Origin: DAISJM01 sp036821485
Lineage (GTDB): Bacteria > Verrucomicrobiota > Kiritimatiellia > CAIQIC01 > JAGNIJ01
NCBI GenBank assembly: GCA_036821485.1
Contig: DAISJM010000062.1
Location: 1 to 15,422, forward strand
Direction: 5' to 3'
DNA length: 15,422 bases
Position numbers and translations under genes: made by a program. Under the pieces are notes generated by a model. That model saw only the letters and a list, made by a program, of their open reading frames with translations. It was not told the origin of the DNA and did not search any database. This document shows, piece by piece, positions 1 to 6,814 of this stretch. How positions within the stretch are numbered: position 1 is the first letter of the stretch; each line of letters opens with the position of its first letter.

Positions 1-1742
1 TCCAGGAAGTCACCACGATACCGCACAGAAACCGTGTCGCGAACAAAGCGACCCTTCTCGTCGAGCGGAGCGTTAGCCTGCGCAATGACGAAGTTCTCTT
101 CCTGATCGGCTGTCAGGTAGTCCACCTTCTCAGAGACGCGGCCATTGTCTACCTTGCGGTATGGGCTCTCAATAAACCCGAACTCGTTTACCCGCGCATA
201 CATACTAAGGGAAGAGATCAGACCGATGTTCGGACCTTCAGGCGTCTCGACCGGACAGATTCGACCGTAGTGACTGCTGTGCACGTCGCGCACTTCGAAG
301 CCGGCGCGTTCGCGGCTCAGACCACCGGGTCCCAGGGCGCTCAGCCGCCGCTTATGTGTCAGTTCCGCCAGGGGATTCGTCTGATCCATGAACTGGCTCA
401 ACTGGCTCCGGCCAAAGAAATCGCGAACTACCGCGGCCAATGCTTTGGGATTAATCAGCTTTTGAGGCGTGAGTTTCTCGACCGTGCGGTCGAAGATCGT
501 CATGCGCTCCTTGACCAGACGTTCCGTGCGAGCGAGACCGAGACGGCACTGGTTCTCCAACAACTCACCCACGGTCCTCACACGGCGGCTGCCAAGGTGG
601 TCGATATCATCCACCGTTCCTTCGCCGCGGCGCAAGTTCACAAGATACTTGATCGCCCCGATGAGATCTTCCTTCTCAAGCACGCGCGATTCGTTCTTCT
701 GGTCCAGATTGAGCTTCTGGTGCATCTTGTACCGGCCCACGCGACCGAGATCGTAGCGGCGCGGATCAAAGAAGATGCGCTTCAGCAACTGCTTGGCATT
801 GGAGATTGTCGGCGGATCGCCGGGGCGCAGTTTGTGATAGATGTCCTTCAGGGCATCCTCATGTGACCGCATGGCGTCCTTCTGAACGCTCTTCAGGATC
901 AGCCCCTCATCCCAAGTAACATCGACCACTTCAACATTGGTGAAGCCGGCACTCTTCATCTGCTTGACGAGTTCCTTCGTCAGCGGATCGTACCGCCGAG
1001 CCAGGATCGTCTTGGAGTCTGCGTCGATGACATCGTCCTTCACCACGCGATTCAGAAGCCGAGATTCCTCCACCGCATCCTTCAACGATATCTTCTCAAA
1101 GGAGTAGAAAAGGCCGAGGACTTCCTCATCCGTCCCGTACCCAAGTGCTCTCAGGAACGTAGTGGCCAGGAACTTCCTTCGCCGTTTCTTGCGATCGAGG
1201 TATATCTGGAGAAGATCCGAGGTGTCGAACTGCACCTCGATCCACGAGCCGCGATCCGGGATGATACGGAAGGAATAGAGCATCGACCCGTTAGCATGAA
1301 TGCTTTCTTCAAAGCAGATGCCCGGAGAGCGGTGCAACTGACTGACCACCACGCGCTCAGCACCATTGATCACGAACGTACCCGGTTCCGTGATCAGCGG
1401 CACCTCGCCCATGTAGACATCCTCTTCCCTGACTTCCTTGCCATCTTTCAGACGAAAGGTGACATAAAGGGGCGCAGCATATGAGATGCCTTCCTTGAGA
1501 CAGTCAATCGCTGTCATCTTGGGGTCGGCGATCACATACTTGACGAAATCGAGCGTGCACTGCCCATCGTAGCTCTCGATCGGAAAGACTTCCTTGAAGA
1601 CAGCCTGAAGCCCAACCAGCTTTCGCCGGTTTGGCGACACGTCCATCTGGAGGAAGTCCCGATACGAGTTGCTCTGGATCTCGATCAGATCCGGCAACTC
1701 AAGCACATCCGACAGCTTCCCGTACTTGACTCTATCCGCCAT
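1..1742 (-). CDS. rpoB: RNA polymerase beta subunit, N-terminal part (runs off the window)
   Basis: Reading the minus strand from an ATG at 1742-1740 gives 580 open codons to the window edge, beginning MADRVKYGKLSDVLELPDLI. The beta subunit forms half of the RNA polymerase active-site cleft and contains the rifampicin pocket. The rifampicin cluster I is plain around residues 442-468: FFGRSQLSQFMDQTNPL, then THKRRLSALGPGG, followed by ETPEGPNIGL. Positions equivalent to E. coli D516, H526 and S531 keep the sensitive residues. The first cluster Phe is residue 442 against 505 in E. coli, so the preceding lobes are about 63 residues shorter, as is usual outside Proteobacteria. AGGTG lies just upstream of the ATG. 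The gene follows rplL after an 84-nt gap holding a hairpin. rpoC is expected next. The product is certain; only the 3' end is missing. Confidence 0.98.
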   Translation of the reverse strand, partial: MADRVKYGKLSDVLELPDLIEIQSNSYRDFLQMDVSPNRRKLVGLQAVFKEVFPIESYDGQCTLDFVKYVIADPKMTAIDCLKEGISYAAPLYVTFRLKDGKEVREEDVYMGEVPLITEPGTFVINGAERVVVSQLHRSPGICFEESIHANGSMLYSFRIIPDRGSWIEVQFDTSDLLQIYLDRKKRRRKFLATTFLRALGYGTDEEVLGLFYSFEKISLKDAVEESRLLNRVVKDDVIDADSKTILARRYDPLTKELVKQMKSAGFTNVEVVDVTWDEGLILKSVQKDAMRSHEDALKDIYHKLRPGDPPTISNAKQLLKRIFFDPRRYDLGRVGRYKMHQKLNLDQKNESRVLEKEDLIGAIKYLVNLRRGEGTVDDIDHLGSRRVRTVGELLENQCRLGLARTERLVKERMTIFDRTVEKLTPQKLINPKALAAVVRDFFGRSQLSQFMDQTNPLAELTHKRRLSALGPGGLSRERAGFEVRDVHSSHYGRICPVETPEGPNIGLISSLSMYARVNEFGFIESPYRKVDNGRVSEKVDYLTADQEENFVIAQANAPLDEKGRFVRDTVSVRYRGDFL

Positions 1743-1775
1743 GCCACACCTATAGGCTGAGAATGTTAGGGTTGG

Positions 1776-1803
1776 CCTGCGCAGACCAAAGGTCCCGCGC
1801 AGG
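1776..1803 (-). promoter_or_regulatory. Hairpin in the rplL-rpoB intergenic region
   Basis: On the minus strand the arms CCTGCGC and GCGCAGG pair perfectly. Inside them GGACC pairs with GGTCT (one G-U) around a three-base loop, with a single bulged G, giving 12 pairs. No U-tract follows, so it does not look like a complete intrinsic terminator. In E. coli the equivalent rplL-rpoB gap contains an attenuator and an RNase III processing site that set the ratio of L7/L12 to polymerase. The same role here is inference from position and structure. Confidence 0.5.
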
Positions 1804-1826
1804 ACGGTCCAGGACACCCAACGTGG

Positions 1827-2267
1827 CTACTTGATCTCCACTTTGGCGCCAGCCGCTTCCAACTGAGCCTTAATCTTCTCAGCATCTTCCTTCGTCGTGC
1901 CTTCCTTGACCGGCTTCGGAGCGCCTTCGACCAAGTCCTTGGCTTCCTTCAGCCCGAGGCTCGTGATCGTGCGCACTTCCTTGATGACCGCGATCTTGTT
2001 CGCGCCCGCCGCAGCAAGCACAACTGTGAACTCGGTCTTCTCCGCTTCCGGAGCCGCCGCTGCAGCACCGCCACCCGCCGCCGCCACAGCCACTGGGGCC
2101 GCAGCAGAAACGCCAAGCGTTTCTTCCAAGGCCTTCACCAACTGCGAAAGCTCCAACACTGTAATGCCCTGAATCCACTCTACGAATTCAGCGGCTTTCC
2201 CTTCCACTTTCACTGCTGCCTCCTTCTTCTGATCCGCTTCTGCCGTTGCTTGTGTGTTCTCGGTCAT
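1827..2267 (-). CDS. rplL: 50S ribosomal protein L7/L12 with N-terminal extension
   Basis: L7/L12 forms the multi-copy stalk of the large subunit that recruits and activates translation GTPases. The N-terminal dimerisation/L10-binding helices are seen in FVEWIQGITVLELSQLVKAL. The Ala/Gly-rich hinge spans about residues 54-75. The C-terminal domain has the factor-binding stretch KIAVIKEVRTITSLGLKEAK. At 146 aa it is longer than the usual 120-130. The excess is a hydrophilic Ala/Lys/Glu-rich extension of about 22 residues before the first helix. The start is well supported: AGGAGG lies 8 nt before the ATG and there is no later in-frame ATG. It lies 59 nt after rplJ and is followed by a hairpin and rpoB. 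Identity is certain; whether the extension stays on the mature protein is not known. Confidence 0.97.
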   Translation of the reverse strand: MTENTQATAEADQKKEAAVKVEGKAAEFVEWIQGITVLELSQLVKALEETLGVSAAAPVAVAAAGGGAAAAAPEAEKTEFTVVLAAAGANKIAVIKEVRTITSLGLKEAKDLVEGAPKPVKEGTTKEDAEKIKAQLEAAGAKVEIK

Positions 2268-2326
2268 GTTCGCATCCTCCTCACATGGTTGTTGCTCGCC
2301 GCACCGCGCGGGCGCGGAACTTCTGC

Positions 2327-2845
2327 CTACGACTTACCCTTCTTCTCTTCCACAGCCTTCAGGACATAAACGATGCTGGCCACCTTCTGCTGCAACACGC
2401 CCACCAACTGCGTCATCGGCGCAGCCAGCGTGCCCACCAGTCGAGCATACAACTCATGCTTCGACGGTAATGCAGCGAGTTGGGCAACATCCGCAGCCGA
2501 AAGAGCCGAGCCTTCCAGCGAGCCAATCTTGATGACAGGAAGTTCGTATTCCTTGATGAAGTCGCGAAGGACCTTCGCGGCCTGCACCACATCACCTTTG
2601 CCATACACCATGGCCGACGGGCCCTTGATTGCCTCGTCAAACCCCTTGAATGACAATTCCTTCGCCACCAGACGGAACAGCCGGTTCTGGATCACTTGCA
2701 TCTGCGCCGACACACCGTGCAGTTTGCGCCGGAGTTCCTCTGTCTTGGCAACGCTAAGTCCGCGGTAGTCGGCCAGGATCACGAAAGACGCATCCGACAC
2801 TTTGCCGCGCAATTCATCTACTATGGATTTCTTTTCGGGTCTCAT
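2327..2845 (-). CDS. rplJ: 50S ribosomal protein L10
   Basis: L10 is the base of the ribosomal stalk: it binds 23S rRNA with L11 and carries L7/L12 dimers on its C-terminal helix. The 172-aa product begins MRPEKKSIVDELRGKVSDAS and shows the family pattern: ADYRGLSVAKTEELRRKL near residues 25-42, VIQNRLFRLVAKE at about 51-63, and a C-terminal helix ending in a basic tail (EEKKGKS). The length is normal. GAGGG lies 8 nt upstream of the ATG. Only 20 nt separate it from rplA, so the gap cannot contain the long L10-binding leader found before rplJ in many bacteria. Translation may instead be coupled to rplA, or the leader may overlap rplA. That regulatory reading is inference; the identity is secure. 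Confidence 0.97.
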   Translation of the reverse strand: MRPEKKSIVDELRGKVSDASFVILADYRGLSVAKTEELRRKLHGVSAQMQVIQNRLFRLVAKELSFKGFDEAIKGPSAMVYGKGDVVQAAKVLRDFIKEYELPVIKIGSLEGSALSAADVAQLAALPSKHELYARLVGTLAAPMTQLVGVLQQKVASIVYVLKAVEEKKGKS

Positions 2846-2865
2846 GGGGTGTCCCTCGGCGGCCG

Positions 2866-3561
2866 CTAGGCAGCCACCTCCTTAAGATCGATGTGAAGCC
2901 CGGGCCCCATCGTGGAAGTCACCGTGCACCGCTTGATGTAGATTCCCTTTGCGACCGGCGGCTTCGCCGCATTGACCGCGCCAATGACCGTGCGACAATT
3001 CGCAACGAGGTCTTCCAACTTGAAGGATATCTTGCCAAACGGCACCATCACGTTGCCGTTCTTATCCATTCGGAATTCAACACGACCCGCCTTGCACAGC
3101 TTCACAGCCGCCGCGGTGTCGTCCGTCACTGTGCCGGTCTTCGGGTTCGGCATGAGTCCGCGAGGACCCAACACCTTGCCGAGTTTGCGCACTTCCTTCA
3201 TGGCATCCGGCGTGGCAACCGCCACATCGAAATCCGTCCAGCCCGATTGAACCTTCGCAATCATGTCTTCGAACCCGACCGCTTCGGCCCCAGCCGCCAA
3301 GGCAGCGTCTGCCGCCGGTCCCTTTGCAAACACCAACACGCGAACCTTCTTGCCGGTCCCGTGCGGAAGGGAGACTGTGCCGCGGACGGCCTGATCGGAT
3401 TGCGTCGGATCAACACCCAACCGGAAGGCGATCTCCATCGTTTCATCGAATTTCGAATAGACGTTCGACTTGAGAAACTCGATCGCCTTGGCCAATTCGT
3501 AGGTGGTCTCGGCGTTAACCTTCTCTTTTACCTGACGATATTTTTTGCCGTGTTGTGCCAT
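2866..3561 (-). CDS. rplA: 50S ribosomal protein L1
   Basis: L1 forms the mobile stalk at the E site of the 50S subunit and in many bacteria represses its own operon by binding the rplK leader mRNA. The 231-aa product has the expected length. It carries the family blocks GKKVRVLVFAKGPAAD (about 70-85), LGKVLGPRGLMPNPKTGTV (about 127-145) and the C-terminal STMGPGLHIDL. The ATG lies 2 nt after the rplK stop, with GAGG inside the end of rplK, so the two are almost certainly translationally coupled. It may be the regulator of the structured rplK leader upstream, but that is inferred from the E. coli precedent. Confidence 0.98.
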   Translation of the reverse strand: MAQHGKKYRQVKEKVNAETTYELAKAIEFLKSNVYSKFDETMEIAFRLGVDPTQSDQAVRGTVSLPHGTGKKVRVLVFAKGPAADAALAAGAEAVGFEDMIAKVQSGWTDFDVAVATPDAMKEVRKLGKVLGPRGLMPNPKTGTVTDDTAAAVKLCKAGRVEFRMDKNGNVMVPFGKISFKLEDLVANCRTVIGAVNAAKPPVAKGIYIKRCTVTSTMGPGLHIDLKEVAA

Positions 3562-3563
3562 GG

Positions 3564-3986
3564 CTAGATAACCTCAATTCCCATGCTGCGGGCCGTGCCT
3601 TCAATCAGCCGCATTGCATGATCAAGATCCTTCGCGTTCAGATCCTTCTCCTTGGCCTTCGCGATCTCAGCGATCTGCTGACGCGTCACCTTGCCGACCT
3701 TCTCGCGGTTGGGCGTCGCCGAGCCCTTTGCGATCCCGGCCGCACGCTTGAGCAGCGTCGCTGCCGGAGGACTCTTGGTGATGAACGTGAACGACTTGTC
3801 GTGGTAGACCGTAATCACAACGGGGATGACCAACCCCGCCTGACTCTGCGTTGCCGCGTTGAACTGCTTGCAGAACTCCATGATGTTCACGCCCTGCTGA
3901 CCCAACGCGGGGCCCACAGGCGGCGCGGGATTAGCCTGCCCGGCCGGAATCTGCAACTTGATGCTACCTGTTACTCTCTTTGCCAT
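3564..3986 (-). CDS. rplK: 50S ribosomal protein L11
   Basis: L11 binds the GTPase-associated centre of 23S rRNA and, in bacteria with RelA-type enzymes, is needed to trigger the stringent response. The 140-aa protein starts MAKRVTGSIKLQIPAGQANP. It has the N-terminal PPVGPALGQQGVNIMEFCK block with the conserved prolines (thiostrepton-contact region), the SFTFITKSPPAATLL linker, and the C-terminal rRNA-binding domain ending in RLIEGTARSMGIEVI. The length is normal. There is no clear Shine-Dalgarno: the ATG is preceded by the right arm of a 12-bp inverted repeat, described separately. This suggests translation is controlled by leader structure. The gene lies 98 nt after nusG and 2 nt before rplA. 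Confidence 0.98.
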   Translation of the reverse strand: MAKRVTGSIKLQIPAGQANPAPPVGPALGQQGVNIMEFCKQFNAATQSQAGLVIPVVITVYHDKSFTFITKSPPAATLLKRAAGIAKGSATPNREKVGKVTRQQIAEIAKAKEKDLNAKDLDHAMRLIEGTARSMGIEVI

Positions 3987-3990
3987 GGTT

Positions 3991-4080
3991 TGTTATCCGT
4001 TACTTGTTATCGGTTGTCCGTTATCGGCTAGAGGCCTCCGTCATCCGGAACGAATCACGGAGAACTGATAACGAATAACA
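3991..4080 (-). promoter_or_regulatory. Structured leader between nusG and rplK (nested inverted repeats)
   Basis: On the minus strand TGTTATTCGTTA (4080-4069) can pair over all 12 positions, with one G-U, with TAACGGATAACA (4002-3991), which ends 4 nt before the rplK ATG. A second hairpin with arms CTCCGT and ACGGAG (4062-4036) sits inside the loop. Three copies of a 14-nt unit beginning CGATAAC or GGATAAC occupy 4028-3988. Folding would bury the rplK start region, where no strong ribosome-binding site is seen. In E. coli the L1 operator lies in the corresponding leader. Calling this an L1 site is inference. Confidence 0.5.
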
Positions 4081-4084
4081 CTAC

Positions 4085-4633
4085 CTACGCTCTCTCTACT
4101 TGCCAGTATTCCAACTCCACCGGTGCGGACCGGCCAAAAATCGATACAGACACTTTCAACTTACCGCGATCGGGGTCCACTTCCTCGATCACACCGTTGA
4201 AGTTGAGGAAAGGCCCATCCGTGATCTTGACCGTCTCGCCGGGCTCGAACACGATCTTGGGCTTAACTTTCTCCTTCTTCTCTTCAATCTGGCGGAGGAT
4301 GTTTTCCACTTCCTCCGGACGAAGAGGAACAGGCCTTTCACCGCCAACAAACCCGATGATGCCAGGCGTCTGCTGGGTGAAATACCACGTCTTCTCCATC
4401 AGGCCGCGCTGGTCGTTATACAAGCACATGTGAACCAACACGTACCCAGGATAAAACTTCCTGGTGGTCGTGGTCTTCCTGCCCTGCTTGACCTCCGAGA
4501 CCTTCTCCGTCGGAATCAGGACTTGATCAATATAGTCCTGCATCTCCTCCTGCTCAATCCGACGCTCGATGCTCTCCCTGACCTTCATCTCCTGGCCGGA
4601 GAGCGTATGAAGCACGAACCACTGTTTCTCCAT
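4085..4633 (-). CDS. nusG: Transcription termination/antitermination factor NusG
   Basis: NusG binds the clamp helices of RNA polymerase, suppresses pausing, and links polymerase to Rho or to ribosomal protein S10. The 182-aa protein has the N-terminal NGN domain starting KQWFVLHTLSGQEMKVRESI, with the typical KFYPGYVLVHM core at about 59-69 and the TPGIIGFVGG block at about 89-98. A charged linker leads to the C-terminal KOW domain, PGETVKITDGPFLNFNGVIEE (about 131-151), which ends near GRSAPVELEY. No domain II insertion is present. AGGGG lies 7 nt before the ATG. It follows secE after about 25 nt, the usual secE-nusG pairing. Confidence 0.98.
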   Translation of the reverse strand: MEKQWFVLHTLSGQEMKVRESIERRIEQEEMQDYIDQVLIPTEKVSEVKQGRKTTTTRKFYPGYVLVHMCLYNDQRGLMEKTWYFTQQTPGIIGFVGGERPVPLRPEEVENILRQIEEKKEKVKPKIVFEPGETVKITDGPFLNFNGVIEEVDPDRGKLKVSVSIFGRSAPVELEYWQVERA

Positions 4634-4658
4634 GTGCGACCCCTGATCCGGTGAACTG

Positions 4659-4862
4659 CTATCGGATAATCATACGGAGCACGCCCCACAGCAGGACGTC
4701 ACTCATACCGACAAACACGCTGACAATCAGCACCGACACAATAACCACCACGGTGGAATCAACCAGTTCGGACCGTGTCGGCCAGGAGCACTTCTTGAGC
4801 TCCACCCTGACATCCGTCACGAACGCCTTCACTCCGTCAATTGCCTGTTGCAGCTTGCTCAT
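4659..4862 (-). CDS. secE: Preprotein translocase subunit SecE
   Basis: SecE is the essential small subunit of the SecYEG channel in the inner membrane. The 67-aa product has the short single-spanning form: an amphipathic N-terminal helix (AIDGVKAFVTDVRVELKK), the signature KKCSWPTRSELVDSTVVVIV, which leads into one hydrophobic segment (about residues 37-55), and a short tail. I place the start at the ATG at 4862-4860. The open frame extends one codon upstream to a TTG with no advantage. The Shine-Dalgarno is weak (GGTG about 7 nt upstream). It lies between tRNA-Trp and nusG, the standard location. Confidence 0.95.
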   Translation of the reverse strand: MSKLQQAIDGVKAFVTDVRVELKKCSWPTRSELVDSTVVVIVSVLIVSVFVGMSDVLLWGVLRMIIR

Positions 4863-4893
4863 CAATGCACCGTGACCACTTCCCCGCGCTGGA

Positions 4894-4969
4894 TGGCAGG
4901 CCAGGAGGGACTTGAACCCACAACAACCGGTTTTGGAGACCGGTGCTCTGCCAATTGAGCTACTGGCCT
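4894..4969 (-). tRNA. trnW: tRNA-Trp (anticodon CCA), CCA end encoded
   Basis: The minus strand folds as a full cloverleaf of 76 nt. The acceptor arms AGGCCAG and CTGGCCT pair over seven bases. The D stem is GCTC/GAGC, and the anticodon stem CCGGT/ACCGG encloses loop CTCCAAA with anticodon CCA. The T arm GTGGG-TTCAAGT-CCCTC follows. The discriminator is G and CCA is encoded. It lies between rpmG and secE, the common position for tRNA-Trp, and is probably co-transcribed with the tuf-secE-nusG cluster and released by processing. Confidence 0.97.
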
Positions 4970-4984
4970 ACCGGAACGGATGAC

Positions 4985-5137
4985 CTACTTCACCTCGCGG
5001 TGTACCGTATGTTTTCGATCGAAGCGGCAGTATTTCTTCAGTTCCACACGCTCCGTCTTGACGCGCTTATTGCGCGTCGACGTATAGTTGCGCTGCTTGC
5101 ACTCCGTGCACGCGAGAGTTATCTGTTCTCTTGCCAT
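4985..5137 (-). CDS. rpmG: 50S ribosomal protein L33
   Basis: A 50-codon gene on the minus strand from ATG 5137-5135 to TAG 4987-4985. The product starts MAREQITLACTECKQRNYTS and ends RKHTVHREVK, the standard L33 pattern and length. L33 is a small basic protein of the large subunit near the E site. A CxxC pair is present at residues 10 and 13, but the second pair is reduced to one Cys (C37) with Asp at 40. This is an intermediate form between zinc-binding (four Cys) and zinc-free L33. It sits 40 nt after tuf and 15 nt before tRNA-Trp. The Shine-Dalgarno is weak (GGA about 8 nt upstream). Confidence 0.96.
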   Translation of the reverse strand: MAREQITLACTECKQRNYTSTRNKRVKTERVELKKYCRFDRKHTVHREVK

Positions 5138-5177
5138 GGTCTATTCCATTGACCGCGGTCGTTGGGGCGTTTCCACC

Positions 5178-6386
5178 CTATTGCAGAATTTCCGTCACGC
5201 GACCAGCGCCCACCGTACGACCACCCTCACGAATGGCGAAGCGCATCGTCTTCTCCATGGCGATCGGTGTAATCAGGCAGACTTCCACGCTGATGTTGTC
5301 ACCCGGCATGACCATGTCCACGCCTTCGGGCAATGTAATATCGCCCGTAACGTCGGTCGTCCGGAAGTAGAACTGCGGACGGTAGCCCTTGAAGAACGGG
5401 GTATGACGACCACCTTCTTCCTTGCTCAGGACGTACACTTCCGCCTTGAACTTAGTGTGAGGCGTAATGGAACCCGGCTTCGCCAGCACCTGTCCACGCT
5501 CGACATCTTCCTTCTTATAGCCGCGCAGAAGGCAGCCGATGTTGTCGCCCGCCTGGCCCTGATCCAGCAGCTTGCGGAACATCTCAACACCCGTAACAAC
5601 CGTCTTCGCCGTGGGACGCAGGCCAACGACTTCAATTTCCTCGCCAACCTTGACGATACCACGCTCAACTCGGCCCGTAACAACCGTGCCACGACCTTCG
5701 ATCGAGAACACATCTTCGATCGGCATCAGGAACGGCAGATCCATCGGGCGCGTCGGCTCGGGGACGAATTCATCGATGGCATCCATCAAGTCCTGAATGC
5801 ACTTCGCCTCCGGGGCATCCGGCGTCGCAGCCTGCATGGCCTGCAGTGCCGAACCACGAATGACCGGGGTCTTGTCGCCCGGGAAATCGTACTTCGACAG
5901 AAGCTCGCGAATCTCCAGCTCGACGAGGTCGAGCAGTTCCGCATCGTCCACAGTGTCCACCTTGTTGAGGAACACTACGATCGCCGGCACACCGACCTGA
6001 CGGGCCAGCAGAATGTGCTCGCGCGTCTGCGGCATCGGACCATCGGAAGCGCTGACCACGAGAATCGCGCCGTCCATCTGGGCGGCACCCGTGATCATGT
6101 TCTTCACGTAGTCCGCATGTCCGGGGCAATCCACATGCGCGTAATGGCGCTTGGTGCTCTCGTACTCAACGTGCGACGTGGCGATGGTTAGAATCTTGGT
6201 CGGATCGCGACGTCCTTGCGACTCGGAAGCTTTCGCCACCTGATCGTAAGAAATGAACTGCGCAAGCCCCTTGGCCGCCTGTACTTTCGTGATGGCTGCC
6301 GTCAGGGTCGTCTTGCCATGGTCAACGTGACCAATGGTTCCCACGTTCACGTGGGGCTTTGTTCTTTGGAATTTGTCCTTTGCCAT
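5178..6386 (-). CDS. tuf: Elongation factor Tu
   Basis: EF-Tu is the GTPase that delivers aminoacyl-tRNA to the ribosomal A site. The 402-aa product has the P-loop GHVDHGKT (19-26), DCPGH (86-90, with the catalytic His at 90) and NKVD (141-144). Domains 2 and 3 include GRGTVVTGRVERG and the GGRHTPFFKGYRPQFYFRTTDVTG block. The start has AGGAGG 8 nt upstream. Switch I is unusual: the canonical ARGITI is replaced by TKILTI in a segment about five residues longer than in E. coli, while the Mg-coordinating Thr (T67) is kept. I recall this form from PVC-type EF-Tu, so it is probably lineage-specific and functional. The gene lies 121 nt downstream of tRNA-Thr and leads the ribosomal cluster. Confidence 0.98.
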   Translation of the reverse strand: MAKDKFQRTKPHVNVGTIGHVDHGKTTLTAAITKVQAAKGLAQFISYDQVAKASESQGRRDPTKILTIATSHVEYESTKRHYAHVDCPGHADYVKNMITGAAQMDGAILVVSASDGPMPQTREHILLARQVGVPAIVVFLNKVDTVDDAELLDLVELEIRELLSKYDFPGDKTPVIRGSALQAMQAATPDAPEAKCIQDLMDAIDEFVPEPTRPMDLPFLMPIEDVFSIEGRGTVVTGRVERGIVKVGEEIEVVGLRPTAKTVVTGVEMFRKLLDQGQAGDNIGCLLRGYKKEDVERGQVLAKPGSITPHTKFKAEVYVLSKEEGGRHTPFFKGYRPQFYFRTTDVTGDITLPEGVDMVMPGDNISVEVCLITPIAMEKTMRFAIREGGRTVGAGRVTEILQ

Positions 6387-6507
6387 GGGGTCTTCCTCCT
6401 AGCCTGACTGGTTTCCCTTTTCTATTCGCTCTACGTCCTATCTATCCAAAATCCTATCCGAAACACCGGACATCTTCTTCGCCATCCATCTGAGCCCGAC
6501 ACCATCA

Positions 6508-6583
6508 TGGAGCCCACGAGCGGAATCGAACCGCTGACCTCATCCTTACCAAGGATGTGCTCTACCGACTGAGCTACGTGGGC
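6508..6583 (-). tRNA. trnT: tRNA-Thr (anticodon GGU), CCA end encoded
   Basis: The minus strand forms a 76-nt cloverleaf. The acceptor arms GCCCACG and CGTGGGC pair fully. The D stem is GCTC/GAGC, and the anticodon stem CATCC/GGATG encloses loop TTGGTAA with anticodon GGT. The T arm AGCGG-TTCGATT-CCGCT follows. The discriminator is T and CCA is encoded. It lies directly upstream of tuf, as in the tRNA-tufB arrangement of many bacteria, and is probably the first product of the operon. Confidence 0.97.
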
Positions 6584-6760
6584 CTCTTACCGCCCTGCCC
6601 GCCCTACGTCGATCTCTCCCCGAGAGCCACACGATATGCATCACACTCGGCGGACGCGAGAAGCCCCGTACCACCCGGACGAGCCTGCCTTCCAACCTTC
6701 CCGCACTCCCTTGTCACGGGGCCACAGCGGAATGTCGATTCAACTCAACCCGTCTAAACA

Positions 6761-6795
6761 CAAAAAGACACAGAGCAACAACACGCCCTCTGTCT
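6761..6795 (-). terminator. Terminator-like hairpin with U-tract in the tuf leader (possible attenuator)
   Basis: On the minus strand ACAGAG pairs with CTCTGT across a 12-nt loop, or AGACAGAG pairs with the CTCT and GTCT parts of the second arm with a two-base bulge. The second arm is followed at once by TTTTT. The shape is that of an intrinsic terminator, but it lies about 100 nt into the predicted leader of the tRNA-Thr/tuf transcript, upstream of essential genes, so attenuation or partial termination is more plausible than full termination. The stem is short, so confidence is modest. Confidence 0.35.
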
Positions 6796-6798
6796 CAC

Positions 6799-6814
6799 TT
6801 CGTTACATCACGAA
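6799..6814 (-). repeat. Small hairpin in the tuf leader
   Basis: The arms TTCGT and ACGAA are separated by six bases on the minus strand, immediately upstream of the terminator-like hairpin. It could stack with, or compete against, that structure. It has only five pairs, so it may be chance. Confidence 0.25.

Noticed and set aside
270..866. 198-codon plus-strand open frame opposite rpoB
   Set aside because: The minus strand here encodes the rifampicin region of RpoB; the plus frame is a shadow.
2893..3567. 224-codon plus-strand open frame opposite rplA
   Set aside because: It exactly shadows rplA; the product resembles no known protein.
5151..5160. 10-bp palindrome GACCGCGGTC between tuf and rpmG
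   Set aside because: It has no loop and no U-tract, so it is not a terminator. It is too short to assign a role and may be chance.
5088..6191. 367-codon open frame on the plus strand opposite tuf
   Set aside because: It is antisense to a certain tuf gene, has no recognisable domain or ribosome-binding site, and is explained by codon bias of tuf on the other strand.
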